In this document: positions 1 to 6,028 of the stretch, piece after piece | Numbering within the stretch: the stretch's first letter is position 1 | How the letters are laid out: each line of letters starts with the position of its first letter | Origin: Spirochaetales bacterium | GTDB taxonomy: Bacteria > Spirochaetota > Spirochaetia > JAGLYY01 | Direction of reading: 5' to 3' | NCBI GenBank assembly: GCA_023131935.1 | Contig: JAGLYY010000354.1 | Coordinates: 1 to 7,465, forward strand | DNA: 7,465 bases | Made by a program: the position numbers and the translations under genes | The notes under the pieces: generated by a model | Told to the model about the DNA's origin: nothing | Seen by the model: the letters and a program-made list of their open reading frames with translations, nothing else | The model's database searches: none

Positions 1-1131
1 CTACATCATCGCATACGCGGGAAGATATTCACCCCGTTTTTTCAAAGGGGTCTCCAGCTGACGAAGCCATACTCTGAAGCTATTCACCGATATCTCAAGA
101 CGGCTTAAGAATCTTCGTCTACTATAGATCGTCGCAAACTCTCGATCTACCACCTTTCGAGAAGCTCCTGCTACATCAGCATGGCTCGTTTCCGCCCATT
201 GGGCCTTATTGATCCGGTAAGATTTCTTACAGTTGTGATAGAGGTTATAGATGAATAACCTTCCTATCCCATCATTCACATTCCGGGAAAATTGGACTGT
301 TTCTCTCACATGATTTGACAGGTCTTTGCGGAACTCCCGCTCGATGTAGTCAACGGAGAAGAGGGGGCCCCCTGGTACACGGGCATGATGGGAAGAGACG
401 GTACTATGGATGAACCTTCCTTCCCGTGCCATATCAGCGAACAGGGGAATCCGCTTCAATGCCCGGGGATACTCCTTCTTCTCATCGGTATAGAGCGTGA
501 GGGATGCTTTCGGTGAACGAAAGAACAGGTCCCCCATGACCTTTGCTAATTCATAGAAGGCGTGCTCTATCCCCCCCCGATCAGCCAGAAAGAGCTGTTC
601 GAGCTCCTCTCTGCGCTGTTTCTGGGTTTCAGTCATCCTCCCATTCCGTCGTATGGTGACATAATTGAAGTGATACACATACTGGGAGTCTTTTCCGACA
701 AGGGTGGTGATGTTATCGGGGAAGTACTGGCTGACGGCGAAGCTCTGGAACCCATCGGCTGCCAGGTCTTCTGCGAGCGCAATTGATTGGGTGATCGTTT
801 CATGGAGGGCGATCGCCTGGCGGGATAACCTGCTCAATCGGTTCTGGATGGTGCCGGTAGAAACACGCAGATCACGTCCCATATCCCGGATCCCGCTTGC
901 TGATTTCAGCATCAGCACAAGCTGGTGATAGTTTACGATTTTCTTTGCAAAGTAATTGAGACTGAACGTCTGAACAGAGAATCCTTTCCCGCAGGTTAAG
1001 CATTTGAACCGTTGGACGGTACCGAAGGTATCTGTTTCGTAGGTTCCTGCCCGTCTGAACCACTTGACTCCTTTCGGTGGACTGTGGTGATGAGGGCAGA
1101 TCGAAGAGGGACAGAAGGGAGGTTTTTTCAT
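1..1131 (-). CDS. Zinc-ribbon DDE transposase, IS1-like architecture
   Basis: A 376-residue protein, complete: its ATG is at 1129-1131 and its stop codon occupies positions 1-3. The N terminus has a zinc-ribbon-like cysteine set (C7, C12, then C44 and C47 in CLTCGKGF), followed by a helix-turn-helix-like stretch at about residues 79-102 (GIRDMGRDL, STGTIQNRL). The catalytic core has plausible DDE acidic residues: D126 in AADGF, D216 in LYTDEK and E278 in HVRETVQFSRN, the last followed by a conserved-looking YHN segment near residue 298. This order resembles IS1/InsA-type and related transposases, which cut and join DNA at element ends; I cannot assign an IS family with confidence. The start is supported by AAGGAG six bases upstream. 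It faces away from folC. The element's left end lies outside the window, so terminal inverted repeats and target duplication cannot be tested. An eight-G run lies in codons 185-187. Confidence 0.8.
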   Translation of the reverse strand: MKKPPFCPSSICPHHHSPPKGVKWFRRAGTYETDTFGTVQRFKCLTCGKGFSVQTFSLNYFAKKIVNYHQLVLMLKSASGIRDMGRDLRVSTGTIQNRLSRLSRQAIALHETITQSIALAEDLAADGFQSFAVSQYFPDNITTLVGKDSQYVYHFNYVTIRRNGRMTETQKQRREELEQLFLADRGGIEHAFYELAKVMGDLFFRSPKASLTLYTDEKKEYPRALKRIPLFADMAREGRFIHSTVSSHHARVPGGPLFSVDYIEREFRKDLSNHVRETVQFSRNVNDGIGRLFIYNLYHNCKKSYRINKAQWAETSHADVAGASRKVVDREFATIYSRRRFLSRLEISVNSFRVWLRQLETPLKKRGEYLPAYAMM

Positions 1132-1137
1132 GGCAAA

Positions 1138-1143
1138 CTCCTT
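1138..1143 (-). promoter_or_regulatory. Ribosome binding site of the transposase gene
   Basis: The minus strand reads AAGGAG here, six bases before the ATG at 1131. It supports that start over longer in-frame readings. The left arm of the inverted repeat at 1143-1177 touches this site. Confidence 0.7.
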
Positions 1144-1177
1144 GGTATGCAGTAAGTGTGTTCACTTCTATATACCA
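1143..1177. repeat. Interrupted inverted repeat upstream of the transposase
   Basis: Outer arms TGGTAT (1143-1148) and ATACCA (1172-1177) are perfect reverse complements. Inside them, AAGTG (1154-1158) and CACTT (1163-1167) also pair around a four-base loop TGTT. The arms are separated by unpaired stretches of 5 and 4 bases, giving 11 paired positions with an internal loop. In transposase mRNA this could fold just before the ribosome binding site; in DNA it could be an operator or a transposase binding site. The pairing is seen directly; the role is inferred. Confidence 0.55.
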
Positions 1178-1200
1178 GAGCTTCTCTATTCCTGCTTCAA
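1169..1200 (-). promoter_or_regulatory. Candidate promoter of the transposase gene
   Basis: On the minus strand an extended -10 element, TGG followed by TATATA (1177 down to 1169), lies about 38 bases before the transposase ATG. A TTGAAG at 1200-1195 could serve as a -35 box, but the 20-base spacer is longer than the usual 17. The -10 overlaps the right arm of the inverted repeat at 1143-1177, which would suit repression at this site. Weak to moderate, based on sequence match only. Confidence 0.35.
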
Positions 1201-1261
1201 AAAACCAGGCTTCGTGGCACTCCCCTTTATTAAACCGAACAGATGAGAGTATAGTTGTGCC

Positions 1262-1266
1262 GGAGG
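1262..1266 (+). promoter_or_regulatory. Ribosome binding site that fixes the folC start
   Basis: GGAGG ends eight bases before the ATG at 1275. The reading frame is open back to an ATG at 1077, but that start would lie inside the transposase gene on the other strand and adds 66 residues with no resemblance to FolC. The 1275 start gives a protein of normal family length. Confidence 0.8.
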
Positions 1267-1274
1267 TATCGCAG

Positions 1275-2654
1275 ATGAGCAGTCTTCGTGAGTTTACCAA
1301 TCTCGACGAAGCCTTCCTTTACATAGAAGAGTTTACCAATCTTGAACGGGGGATCCCCGAAGAATTGCGGGAATACCGTCTCGACAGAATGAAAGTCCTT
1401 CGCCGTATCTTCGGGGATCCCGACAGAGGGATAAACATCATTCATATTGCCGGTTCCAAAGGAAAGGGATCTACGGGAATCTTTCTCGCCCGCCTGCTGG
1501 AGGCTGCCGGTCATAAAACGGGACTGTATTCCTCTCCTCACGTCTCCACCTACCGGGAAAGGATATCTAGGGCCGGGGATTTTTTTCCCGACTCCCTCTA
1601 TCTCTCTCAAATCAATCTGATCCGTCAGACCATAGATAATCTGCCAAAAGGGACCCTTCCCTATCAGTCGAGGCCAACATCTTTTGAGCTCCTTACCACT
1701 CTCGCCTTCCTCATCTTTAAAGAAAGCGGATGCGGCTGGGGAGTTATTGAAACAGGTCTCGGTGGGAGACTCGATGCCACCAACATCTTTTCACCGGAAG
1801 CTGTTGTTCTGACCCCGGTAGAACTGGAACATACCGATATCCTCGGTTCCACCCTCGAAGCGATAGCCGGGGAAAAAGGGGGGATCATTAAACCGGGGAT
1901 TCCCGTTTTCTCCGGATTCCAGAAAAAAGAGGTTGAACAGGTTTTCATTGATATCTGTCACCTTCAAAAGACCCCCCTCACCCTGCTTCGGAAAGAGGTA
2001 GACATTGATATCGGGTCCGCGAGCGCCGCGGGAAGGGAGGTAACTTTCCAATTTGCTGATGGATGGTCTGTAAAAACCAGGCTTTCGATGCCCGGGGTCG
2101 TCCAGCCGGAAAATGCCGCCCTCGCGTTAACCGTGTTGAGGGGGCTATCATCACAGTATGATCTCTTGCCTGATGACAAACAGATAACCGAAACCCTCTC
2201 CCGGGCAGCTCTTCCGGGCCGGATGGAGATTATTTCAACCAGGTGGGGGAATTTCACCGGGACTATGGTTTTTGATGGCGCTCATACAAGCTCCTCAATT
2301 ACAAAGCTGCTTGAAACTTTCAGGGAGATTTACCCCGTCGGCGGGTCTCTCATCTTCGGTTCGGTAGAGGGGAAAGATGTGATCGGGATGGCGAAGGTTC
2401 TCGCGCAGTCATTTGAAAAAATTGTTATCTCCCGGCCGGGGACCTTTAAAAGGAGTAATCCGGATAGAGTGTACACAGAATTTTTCAAACGGAACCCAGG
2501 TACAATGCTGCAGGTTGAACCGGAAGAGGCTTTGAAGGAAGCTTTTAAAGGGTGTCATGGCCCAATACTTGTAACCGGTTCATTTTTCATGGTTTCGGAG
2601 ATCCGGAAATTGCTTCCCGAAGTTCATAACGATGGACAGTTTACCAAACCTTAA
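1275..2654 (+). CDS. folC: Bifunctional folylpolyglutamate synthase / dihydrofolate synthase
   Basis: A 459-residue cytoplasmic Mur-ligase-family enzyme. The family joins glutamate to dihydropteroate (making dihydrofolate) and/or to reduced folates (polyglutamylation) at the cost of ATP. Visible motifs in order: P-loop GSKGKGST at 60-67, LYSSPH at 84-89 followed by YRERI, ETGLGGRLDATN at 159-170, then EHTDILG with IAGEKGGIIKPG (196-208) containing the lysine that is carbamylated in the family, PGRMEII at 314-320, DGAHTS at 334-339, and the C-terminal VTGSFFMVSEIR. The P-loop differs from the common GTNGKGS, and DGAHTS replaces the common DGAHNP. Length and motif order are normal, so I expect an active enzyme. 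Which of the two activities it has cannot be read from the sequence. It is the first gene of the plus-strand cluster, 30 bp before the macrodomain gene. Confidence 0.93.
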   Translation: MSSLREFTNLDEAFLYIEEFTNLERGIPEELREYRLDRMKVLRRIFGDPDRGINIIHIAGSKGKGSTGIFLARLLEAAGHKTGLYSSPHVSTYRERISRAGDFFPDSLYLSQINLIRQTIDNLPKGTLPYQSRPTSFELLTTLAFLIFKESGCGWGVIETGLGGRLDATNIFSPEAVVLTPVELEHTDILGSTLEAIAGEKGGIIKPGIPVFSGFQKKEVEQVFIDICHLQKTPLTLLRKEVDIDIGSASAAGREVTFQFADGWSVKTRLSMPGVVQPENAALALTVLRGLSSQYDLLPDDKQITETLSRAALPGRMEIISTRWGNFTGTMVFDGAHTSSSITKLLETFREIYPVGGSLIFGSVEGKDVIGMAKVLAQSFEKIVISRPGTFKRSNPDRVYTEFFKRNPGTMLQVEPEEALKEAFKGCHGPILVTGSFFMVSEIRKLLPEVHNDGQFTKP

Positions 2655-2684
2655 GTATCATTATCAAAAAGGAGCAGAAAACCT

Positions 2685-3230
2685 ATGCAGGAGTTCTTTT
2701 CCGGCAGGCTGAAGGTGCAACAGGGTGATATCACCCGTCTCACGGTAGACGCGATTGTAAACGCCGCAAATTCCTCCCTCCTGGGAGGCGGAGGGGTTGA
2801 TGGCGCTATTCACCGGGCCGGCGGCCCAACAATCCTTTCCGAATGCAGGGAGATTCGGGAAACCCGCTACCCGGAGGGGCTTCCCCCCGGAGAGGCAGTT
2901 GTCACCGGCGGGGGAAATCTTCCAAGCGCCTGGATAATCCATACCGTCGGACCGATATGGGATGGAGGTTCGCGGGGGGAGGAGGAAACACTGAAGAAGG
3001 CATACCGCAACTCCCTGCTCCAGGCCCGGAAGCTTGGCGCCCGAAGCATCGCCTTTCCCGCGATCTCCACCGGAGTCTACAGGTTCCCGAAGGAACTTGC
3101 CGCGAAGATTGTTATGGAAGTAATTCAAGAGTTCATCAAGGAATATGAAATGCCGGAGGAGATAATCCTCATCTTTTTCAGTCCATCTGACGAAACCCTC
3201 TTTCTCAAAGTTGCTGACACCAGGAGTTAA
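2685..3230 (+). CDS. ymdB: YmdB-like macrodomain ADP-ribosyl hydrolase
   Basis: A 181-residue single-domain macrodomain protein. Motifs: QGDIT at 13-17, IVNAANSSLLGGGGVDGAIHRAGG spanning 24-47 (including N29 and D39, matching the asparagine and aspartate used by MacroD-type enzymes), TGGGNLP at 74-80, IHTVGPIW at 85-92 and AFPAISTGVY at 123-132, the ribose/phosphate-binding loop. This closely resembles E. coli YmdB, which deacetylates O-acetyl-ADP-ribose and removes ADP-ribose from acidic side chains; YmdB has also been reported to modulate RNase III. Activity on mono-ADP-ribosylated substrates is therefore likely, with the natural substrate unknown. AAGGAG at 2669-2674 precedes the ATG by ten bases. 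The gene lies 30 bp after folC and 5 bp before rqcH, suggesting cotranscription with both. No ADP-ribosyltransferase is visible in the window. Confidence 0.93.
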   Translation: MQEFFSGRLKVQQGDITRLTVDAIVNAANSSLLGGGGVDGAIHRAGGPTILSECREIRETRYPEGLPPGEAVVTGGGNLPSAWIIHTVGPIWDGGSRGEEETLKKAYRNSLLQARKLGARSIAFPAISTGVYRFPKELAAKIVMEVIQEFIKEYEMPEEIILIFFSPSDETLFLKVADTRS

Positions 3231-3235
3231 ACCAC

Positions 3236-4657
3236 ATGTCCTTAAATTGGCAGGAAATCGACCTGATTCTTGATGAACTTTCCCTTGAAAATAGTCATAT
3301 CCAGAAAATCAAACAGCCCTCCTTCGATTCCCTGATTTTTCAGATCTATCGACCGGGAGAGAGGTTTTCTCTCAATATTTGTCTTGGCCAGGGGAGAACA
3401 AGGATCCATAAAACCACGCAACATCTGAAAACCCCGGATAAGCTCCAGCGGTTTGCCCAATTCCTGCGGTCCCGGATTAACGGGGGGAAAATTATCGAAG
3501 TCCGGCACATTAATAAGGACCGGATTATCCTGCTTACAGTCCTCCGGGGTGGGGAAGAGACCCTCCTGTGGATCCGCCTCTGGGGCGGCGCCGCGAACGT
3601 AATAGCCACTGAAAGGGATGGAAAAATCCTCGACGCGTTTTATCGCCGGCCAAAACGGGGGGAGGTATCGGGAGGTTCCTATTTTGTAGAAGAGTTTGTC
3701 CAGGGAGACCCTTCATCCGGACCTGACCCCGCCTATACCATCCGGGAAATCGGGGGGGATAACTCTTTTAACGATAAGATCGATGCCTGGTACGCCGCAA
3801 TTGAGGATGATTCGTTAAGGACCTCCCTCCTTGGTAAAGCTGCCCAGGCCTTTGAACGAAAAAGGGGAAGGATCGAAACGGCCCTCAATAAACTAAAGGC
3901 CCAACACGAAACCTACGAAGAGGGGAACTCTCACAAAGAAGCGGGAGGCCTCATCATGAGTAATCTATACAAGATCCAAACGGGGGATGAATGGGTCACC
4001 GTTGAGAATTACTACCGTGACAATGAGGAAACAACCATCAAAATGGATCCTACCATTTCCCCTGAAAAAAATGCTGAAAAATATTTTGAGAAATACCGGA
4101 AAGCTAAAAAGGGGAGAGCCGTTCTTCTCGAGGAAACTGAAAACCAGAAGTCTCAATTAGCCTACGCGGAAGATGAGTACAAGCAAGCCATAGAAGGTAG
4201 TATCGTTGAACTTGAAAACTATGTATCCCACAACTGGAAACAGAAACAGACGAAGGAAAAGGATAAATCTCCCGGGTTGAAATTCAGGTCAGGTGATTTT
4301 ACCATCCTCGTAGGCAGGACTGCCCGTGAAAACGACGAGCTTCTCCGCCGCTGGGTCCGGGGCAATGACTACTGGCTTCATGCTAGGGACTACCCTGGGG
4401 GTTACATATTCATAAAAAACATTTCGGGGAAATCGGTCCCCCTGGATACCCTCATCGATGCGGGGAACCTTGCCCTCTTCTACAGTAAAGGGAAAAAAGG
4501 GGGGAAAGGAGATCTCTATTATACGAGAGTGAAGTACCTGCGCAGGGCGAAAGATGGACCCACCGGGCTGGTCCTGCCGACCCAGGAAAAAAATCTTTCT
4601 ATCAATCTTGATTCGAGACGGCTGGACCGCCTCTTTCAGGGGGATTCAGGTGGATAG
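3236..4657 (+). CDS. rqcH: RqcH/NFACT-family ribosome quality-control protein, short form
   Basis: A 473-residue homologue of RqcH (bacterial Rqc2/NEMF, formerly called fibronectin-binding protein A). The family binds stalled 50S subunits carrying peptidyl-tRNA and recruits alanyl-tRNA to add C-terminal alanine tails. The NFACT-N domain covers about 1-155 and keeps the Asp-Arg pair (D95-R96 in NKDRII) that matches the DR motif needed for tailing in B. subtilis. A coiled-coil region follows at about 202-340, with the family's LIMSNLYKIQTGDEWVTVENYY-type stretch at 239-260 and a DPTISPEKNAEKYFEKY segment near 271-287. The NFACT-R domain is at about 348-460, with DYWLHARDYPGGYIFI at 378-393. Typical members are about 570 residues; only about 45 residues separate NFACT-N from the coiled coil, so the helix-hairpin-helix region appears absent. 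AGGAG at 3222-3226 lies within the last codons of the macrodomain gene. The end overlaps the next gene by 8 bp. Confidence 0.88.
   Translation: MSLNWQEIDLILDELSLENSHIQKIKQPSFDSLIFQIYRPGERFSLNICLGQGRTRIHKTTQHLKTPDKLQRFAQFLRSRINGGKIIEVRHINKDRIILLTVLRGGEETLLWIRLWGGAANVIATERDGKILDAFYRRPKRGEVSGGSYFVEEFVQGDPSSGPDPAYTIREIGGDNSFNDKIDAWYAAIEDDSLRTSLLGKAAQAFERKRGRIETALNKLKAQHETYEEGNSHKEAGGLIMSNLYKIQTGDEWVTVENYYRDNEETTIKMDPTISPEKNAEKYFEKYRKAKKGRAVLLEETENQKSQLAYAEDEYKQAIEGSIVELENYVSHNWKQKQTKEKDKSPGLKFRSGDFTILVGRTARENDELLRRWVRGNDYWLHARDYPGGYIFIKNISGKSVPLDTLIDAGNLALFYSKGKKGGKGDLYYTRVKYLRRAKDGPTGLVLPTQEKNLSINLDSRRLDRLFQGDSGG
4638..4643 (+). promoter_or_regulatory. Ribosome binding site supporting a GTG start for the MEMO gene
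   Basis: AGGGGG inside the end of rqcH, six bases before GTG at 4650. The frame is open further upstream to an ATG at 4554, but those 32 residues overlap conserved rqcH sequence and have no MEMO-family character, so the GTG is preferred. Confidence 0.65.
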
Positions 4658-5486
4658 TACAAATAGCCAGGGGGTCCGGGAGCCGATTGTCGATGGTATC
4701 TTCTATCCTGTCGAAAACCTTTCCGATCTAGTAAAAGAATTATGTGATAACGCAAACACTTCTCCTAAAGGACCTCTTAAGGAAATAGAGGGATTGATTG
4801 TACCCCATGGCGCATATCAATATACCGGGCCCCTTCTGGCATCAGGATTTGTCGCTGCCTCGAAAAGTTCTGCCAGGCGGATCGTCCTCCTTGCCCCTGT
4901 CCACCGGGAACACTCATCACATATCTATCTCTGCCCCTATGATTTTATGCGGACCCCTATCGGGGACCTTCCTGTTGATCATACCCTTGACGAGGAGATC
5001 CTCCGGATAGAAAAACTCTGTGGGATGGACGCGCTCCCCTACCAGGAGGAGCATGACCTGGAGGTCCTCCTTCCCTTTGTTCAGCATACCTTCCCCGATC
5101 TTCCGGTATTACCTTTACTCCTTGGAAAAACATCAAGAAAAACCGTTCAGGTTTTAGCAAAGATAATTCAAACTATCCGGGTCAGTGGAGACTGCCTGTT
5201 TATTATCAGTTCGAACTTGACTGACTATCTCCCGGAAAAATCAGCTTTGAACCATAAAGACAATCTCTTTCAAGTACTTGAAACGGGAGATTCCGGGGAA
5301 ATCCTGGATGCCGCGGTAAAAGGCAATATTACCGCTTGCGGCGCGGGCTGTATAGCGGCCCTTTACAGGGCATTCGATGACAACCTGTCTCCCCTCTTTC
5401 TTGATGAAGCTGCTTCTCCTCCGTATCAGGGAGCAGATAATGTTGTCCGGTATGGTACGATAGTTCTGCAGAGGAGGTCACAATGA
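4650..5486 (+). CDS. amrB: MEMO-family protein, AmmeMemoRadiSam protein B type
   Basis: A 278-residue protein from the GTG at 4650. The MEMO fold is related to extradiol dioxygenases; human MEMO1 binds metal at a site including H49, H81, H192 and C244. Equivalent segments here: VPHGAYQYTG with H53 (usual form PHAGYxYSG), LLAPVHREH with H85, EEHDLEVLLPFVQ at 133-145, SSNLTDY at 187-193, and ACGAGCIAALYRA with C230. Thus three ligand positions are kept, while the usual SSDFxH segment is changed to SSNLTD, placing N189 and D192 where Asp and His are expected. The N-terminal DGIFYPVENLSDLVKEL matches the family's FYP segment. It overlaps rqcH by 8 bp and the AMMECR1 gene by 4 bp, indicating translational coupling. 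Pairing with AMMECR1 is the known AmmeMemoRadiSam association, whose biochemical role is unsettled. Family assignment is firm, enzymatic activity is not. Confidence 0.88.
   Translation: MDSTNSQGVREPIVDGIFYPVENLSDLVKELCDNANTSPKGPLKEIEGLIVPHGAYQYTGPLLASGFVAASKSSARRIVLLAPVHREHSSHIYLCPYDFMRTPIGDLPVDHTLDEEILRIEKLCGMDALPYQEEHDLEVLLPFVQHTFPDLPVLPLLLGKTSRKTVQVLAKIIQTIRVSGDCLFIISSNLTDYLPEKSALNHKDNLFQVLETGDSGEILDAAVKGNITACGAGCIAALYRAFDDNLSPLFLDEAASPPYQGADNVVRYGTIVLQRRSQ
5471..5478 (+). promoter_or_regulatory. Strong ribosome binding site of the AMMECR1 gene
   Basis: GAGGAGGT within the last codons of the MEMO gene, four bases before the ATG at 5483. The ATG overlaps the MEMO stop codon (ATGA), so reinitiation by the same ribosomes is likely. 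Confidence 0.75.
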
Positions 5487-6028
5487 GTTTTTCTGAAATG
5501 CAAAGGGATTTGCTGCTCCGGACAGCCCGGGAAACCATTGAGGCACGCCTCGAGGGCAGAACTCCCCGGTATGAAGAGGTGGGAGAGGAATTGAAGCAGA
5601 TACAGGGGGCCTTTGTTACCCTTCATAAAAATGGAGAGCTGCGGGGATGTATAGGGATGATCGAGGGGAGGATGCCCCTTATCGAGGGGATCAAAGAGAT
5701 GTCTCTTTCAAGCGCTTTTCATGATCCCCGGTTTTCCCCCTTACGGGAAGAAGAACTTCCATCCTGTGATCTTGAAATTTCAGTCCTTTCTCCCCTGAAA
5801 ACGGTAACCGGCTATGAGGAGATTGAAGTCCGGCTCCATGGAGTCGTACTGTCCCTCCAGAACCGCAGTGCTGTATTTCTCCCCCAGGTTGCAACGGAAC
5901 AGGGGTGGGACCGGGACCAGACCCTCTCCCATCTCTGCCGGAAGGCAGGTCTTCCGGCGGACGCGTGGCTGAATCCGGAGATGAATTTCGAAGTCTTTAC
6001 AGCAGAGGTTTTTGGTGAGGAGGAATAA
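5483..6028 (+). CDS. amrA: AMMECR1-domain protein, AmmeMemoRadiSam protein A type
   Basis: A 181-residue protein, about the length of the AMMECR1 domain alone. The hallmark LRGCIG motif is at 53-58 (C56), preceded by GAFVTLHKNGE. Further family segments: AFHDPRFSPL at 78-87, DLEISVLSPL at 96-105, HGVVLSLQNRSAVFLPQVA at 119-137, GWDRDQTLSHLCRKAGLP at 141-158 and the C-terminal FEVFTAEVF. AMMECR1 is conserved across all domains of life; its molecular function remains unclear, and in prokaryotes it often neighbours MEMO and a radical SAM protein. Here the MEMO gene is directly upstream with an ATGA overlap. No radical SAM gene (CxxxCxxC) is present in the window. The stop codon at 6026-6028 abuts the next start. 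All conserved blocks are intact. Confidence 0.92.
   Translation: MSFSEMQRDLLLRTARETIEARLEGRTPRYEEVGEELKQIQGAFVTLHKNGELRGCIGMIEGRMPLIEGIKEMSLSSAFHDPRFSPLREEELPSCDLEISVLSPLKTVTGYEEIEVRLHGVVLSLQNRSAVFLPQVATEQGWDRDQTLSHLCRKAGLPADAWLNPEMNFEVFTAEVFGEEE
6017..6024 (+). promoter_or_regulatory. Ribosome binding site supporting a GTG start for the pseudokinase gene
   Basis: GAGGAGGA four bases before GTG at 6029, which follows the AMMECR1 stop codon without a gap. No ATG gives an equally good site nearby, so GTG is the likely start. Confidence 0.75.

Noticed and set aside
1226..1255. Possible folC promoter (TTTATT and TATAGT)
   Set aside because: The -35 matches only about half of consensus, and the implied transcription start would fall on the folC ribosome binding site, leaving almost no leader.
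1077..1274. Upstream extension of the folC reading frame to an ATG at 1077
   Set aside because: It runs antisense through the transposase start, adds sequence foreign to FolC, and the ATG at 1275 has a good ribosome binding site and gives normal length.
872..1300. Minus-strand open frame of 142 codons across the transposase start
   Set aside because: It overlaps the transposase zinc-ribbon and HTH coding sequence in another frame and has no recognisable protein features.
2655..2684. Terminator or separate promoter between folC and the macrodomain gene
   Set aside because: The 30-base gap has no hairpin with a T-run and no promoter-like boxes; it holds only the ribosome binding site.
2664..3128. 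Minus-strand open frame of 154 codons opposite the macrodomain gene
   Set aside because: It is antisense to a strongly recognisable gene, has low-complexity shadow character and no supported start.
4554..4649. Upstream ATG for the MEMO gene
   Set aside because: It would overlap 104 bases of rqcH; the added 32 residues are a shifted reading of conserved NFACT-R sequence. GTG at 4650 has a well-placed ribosome binding site.
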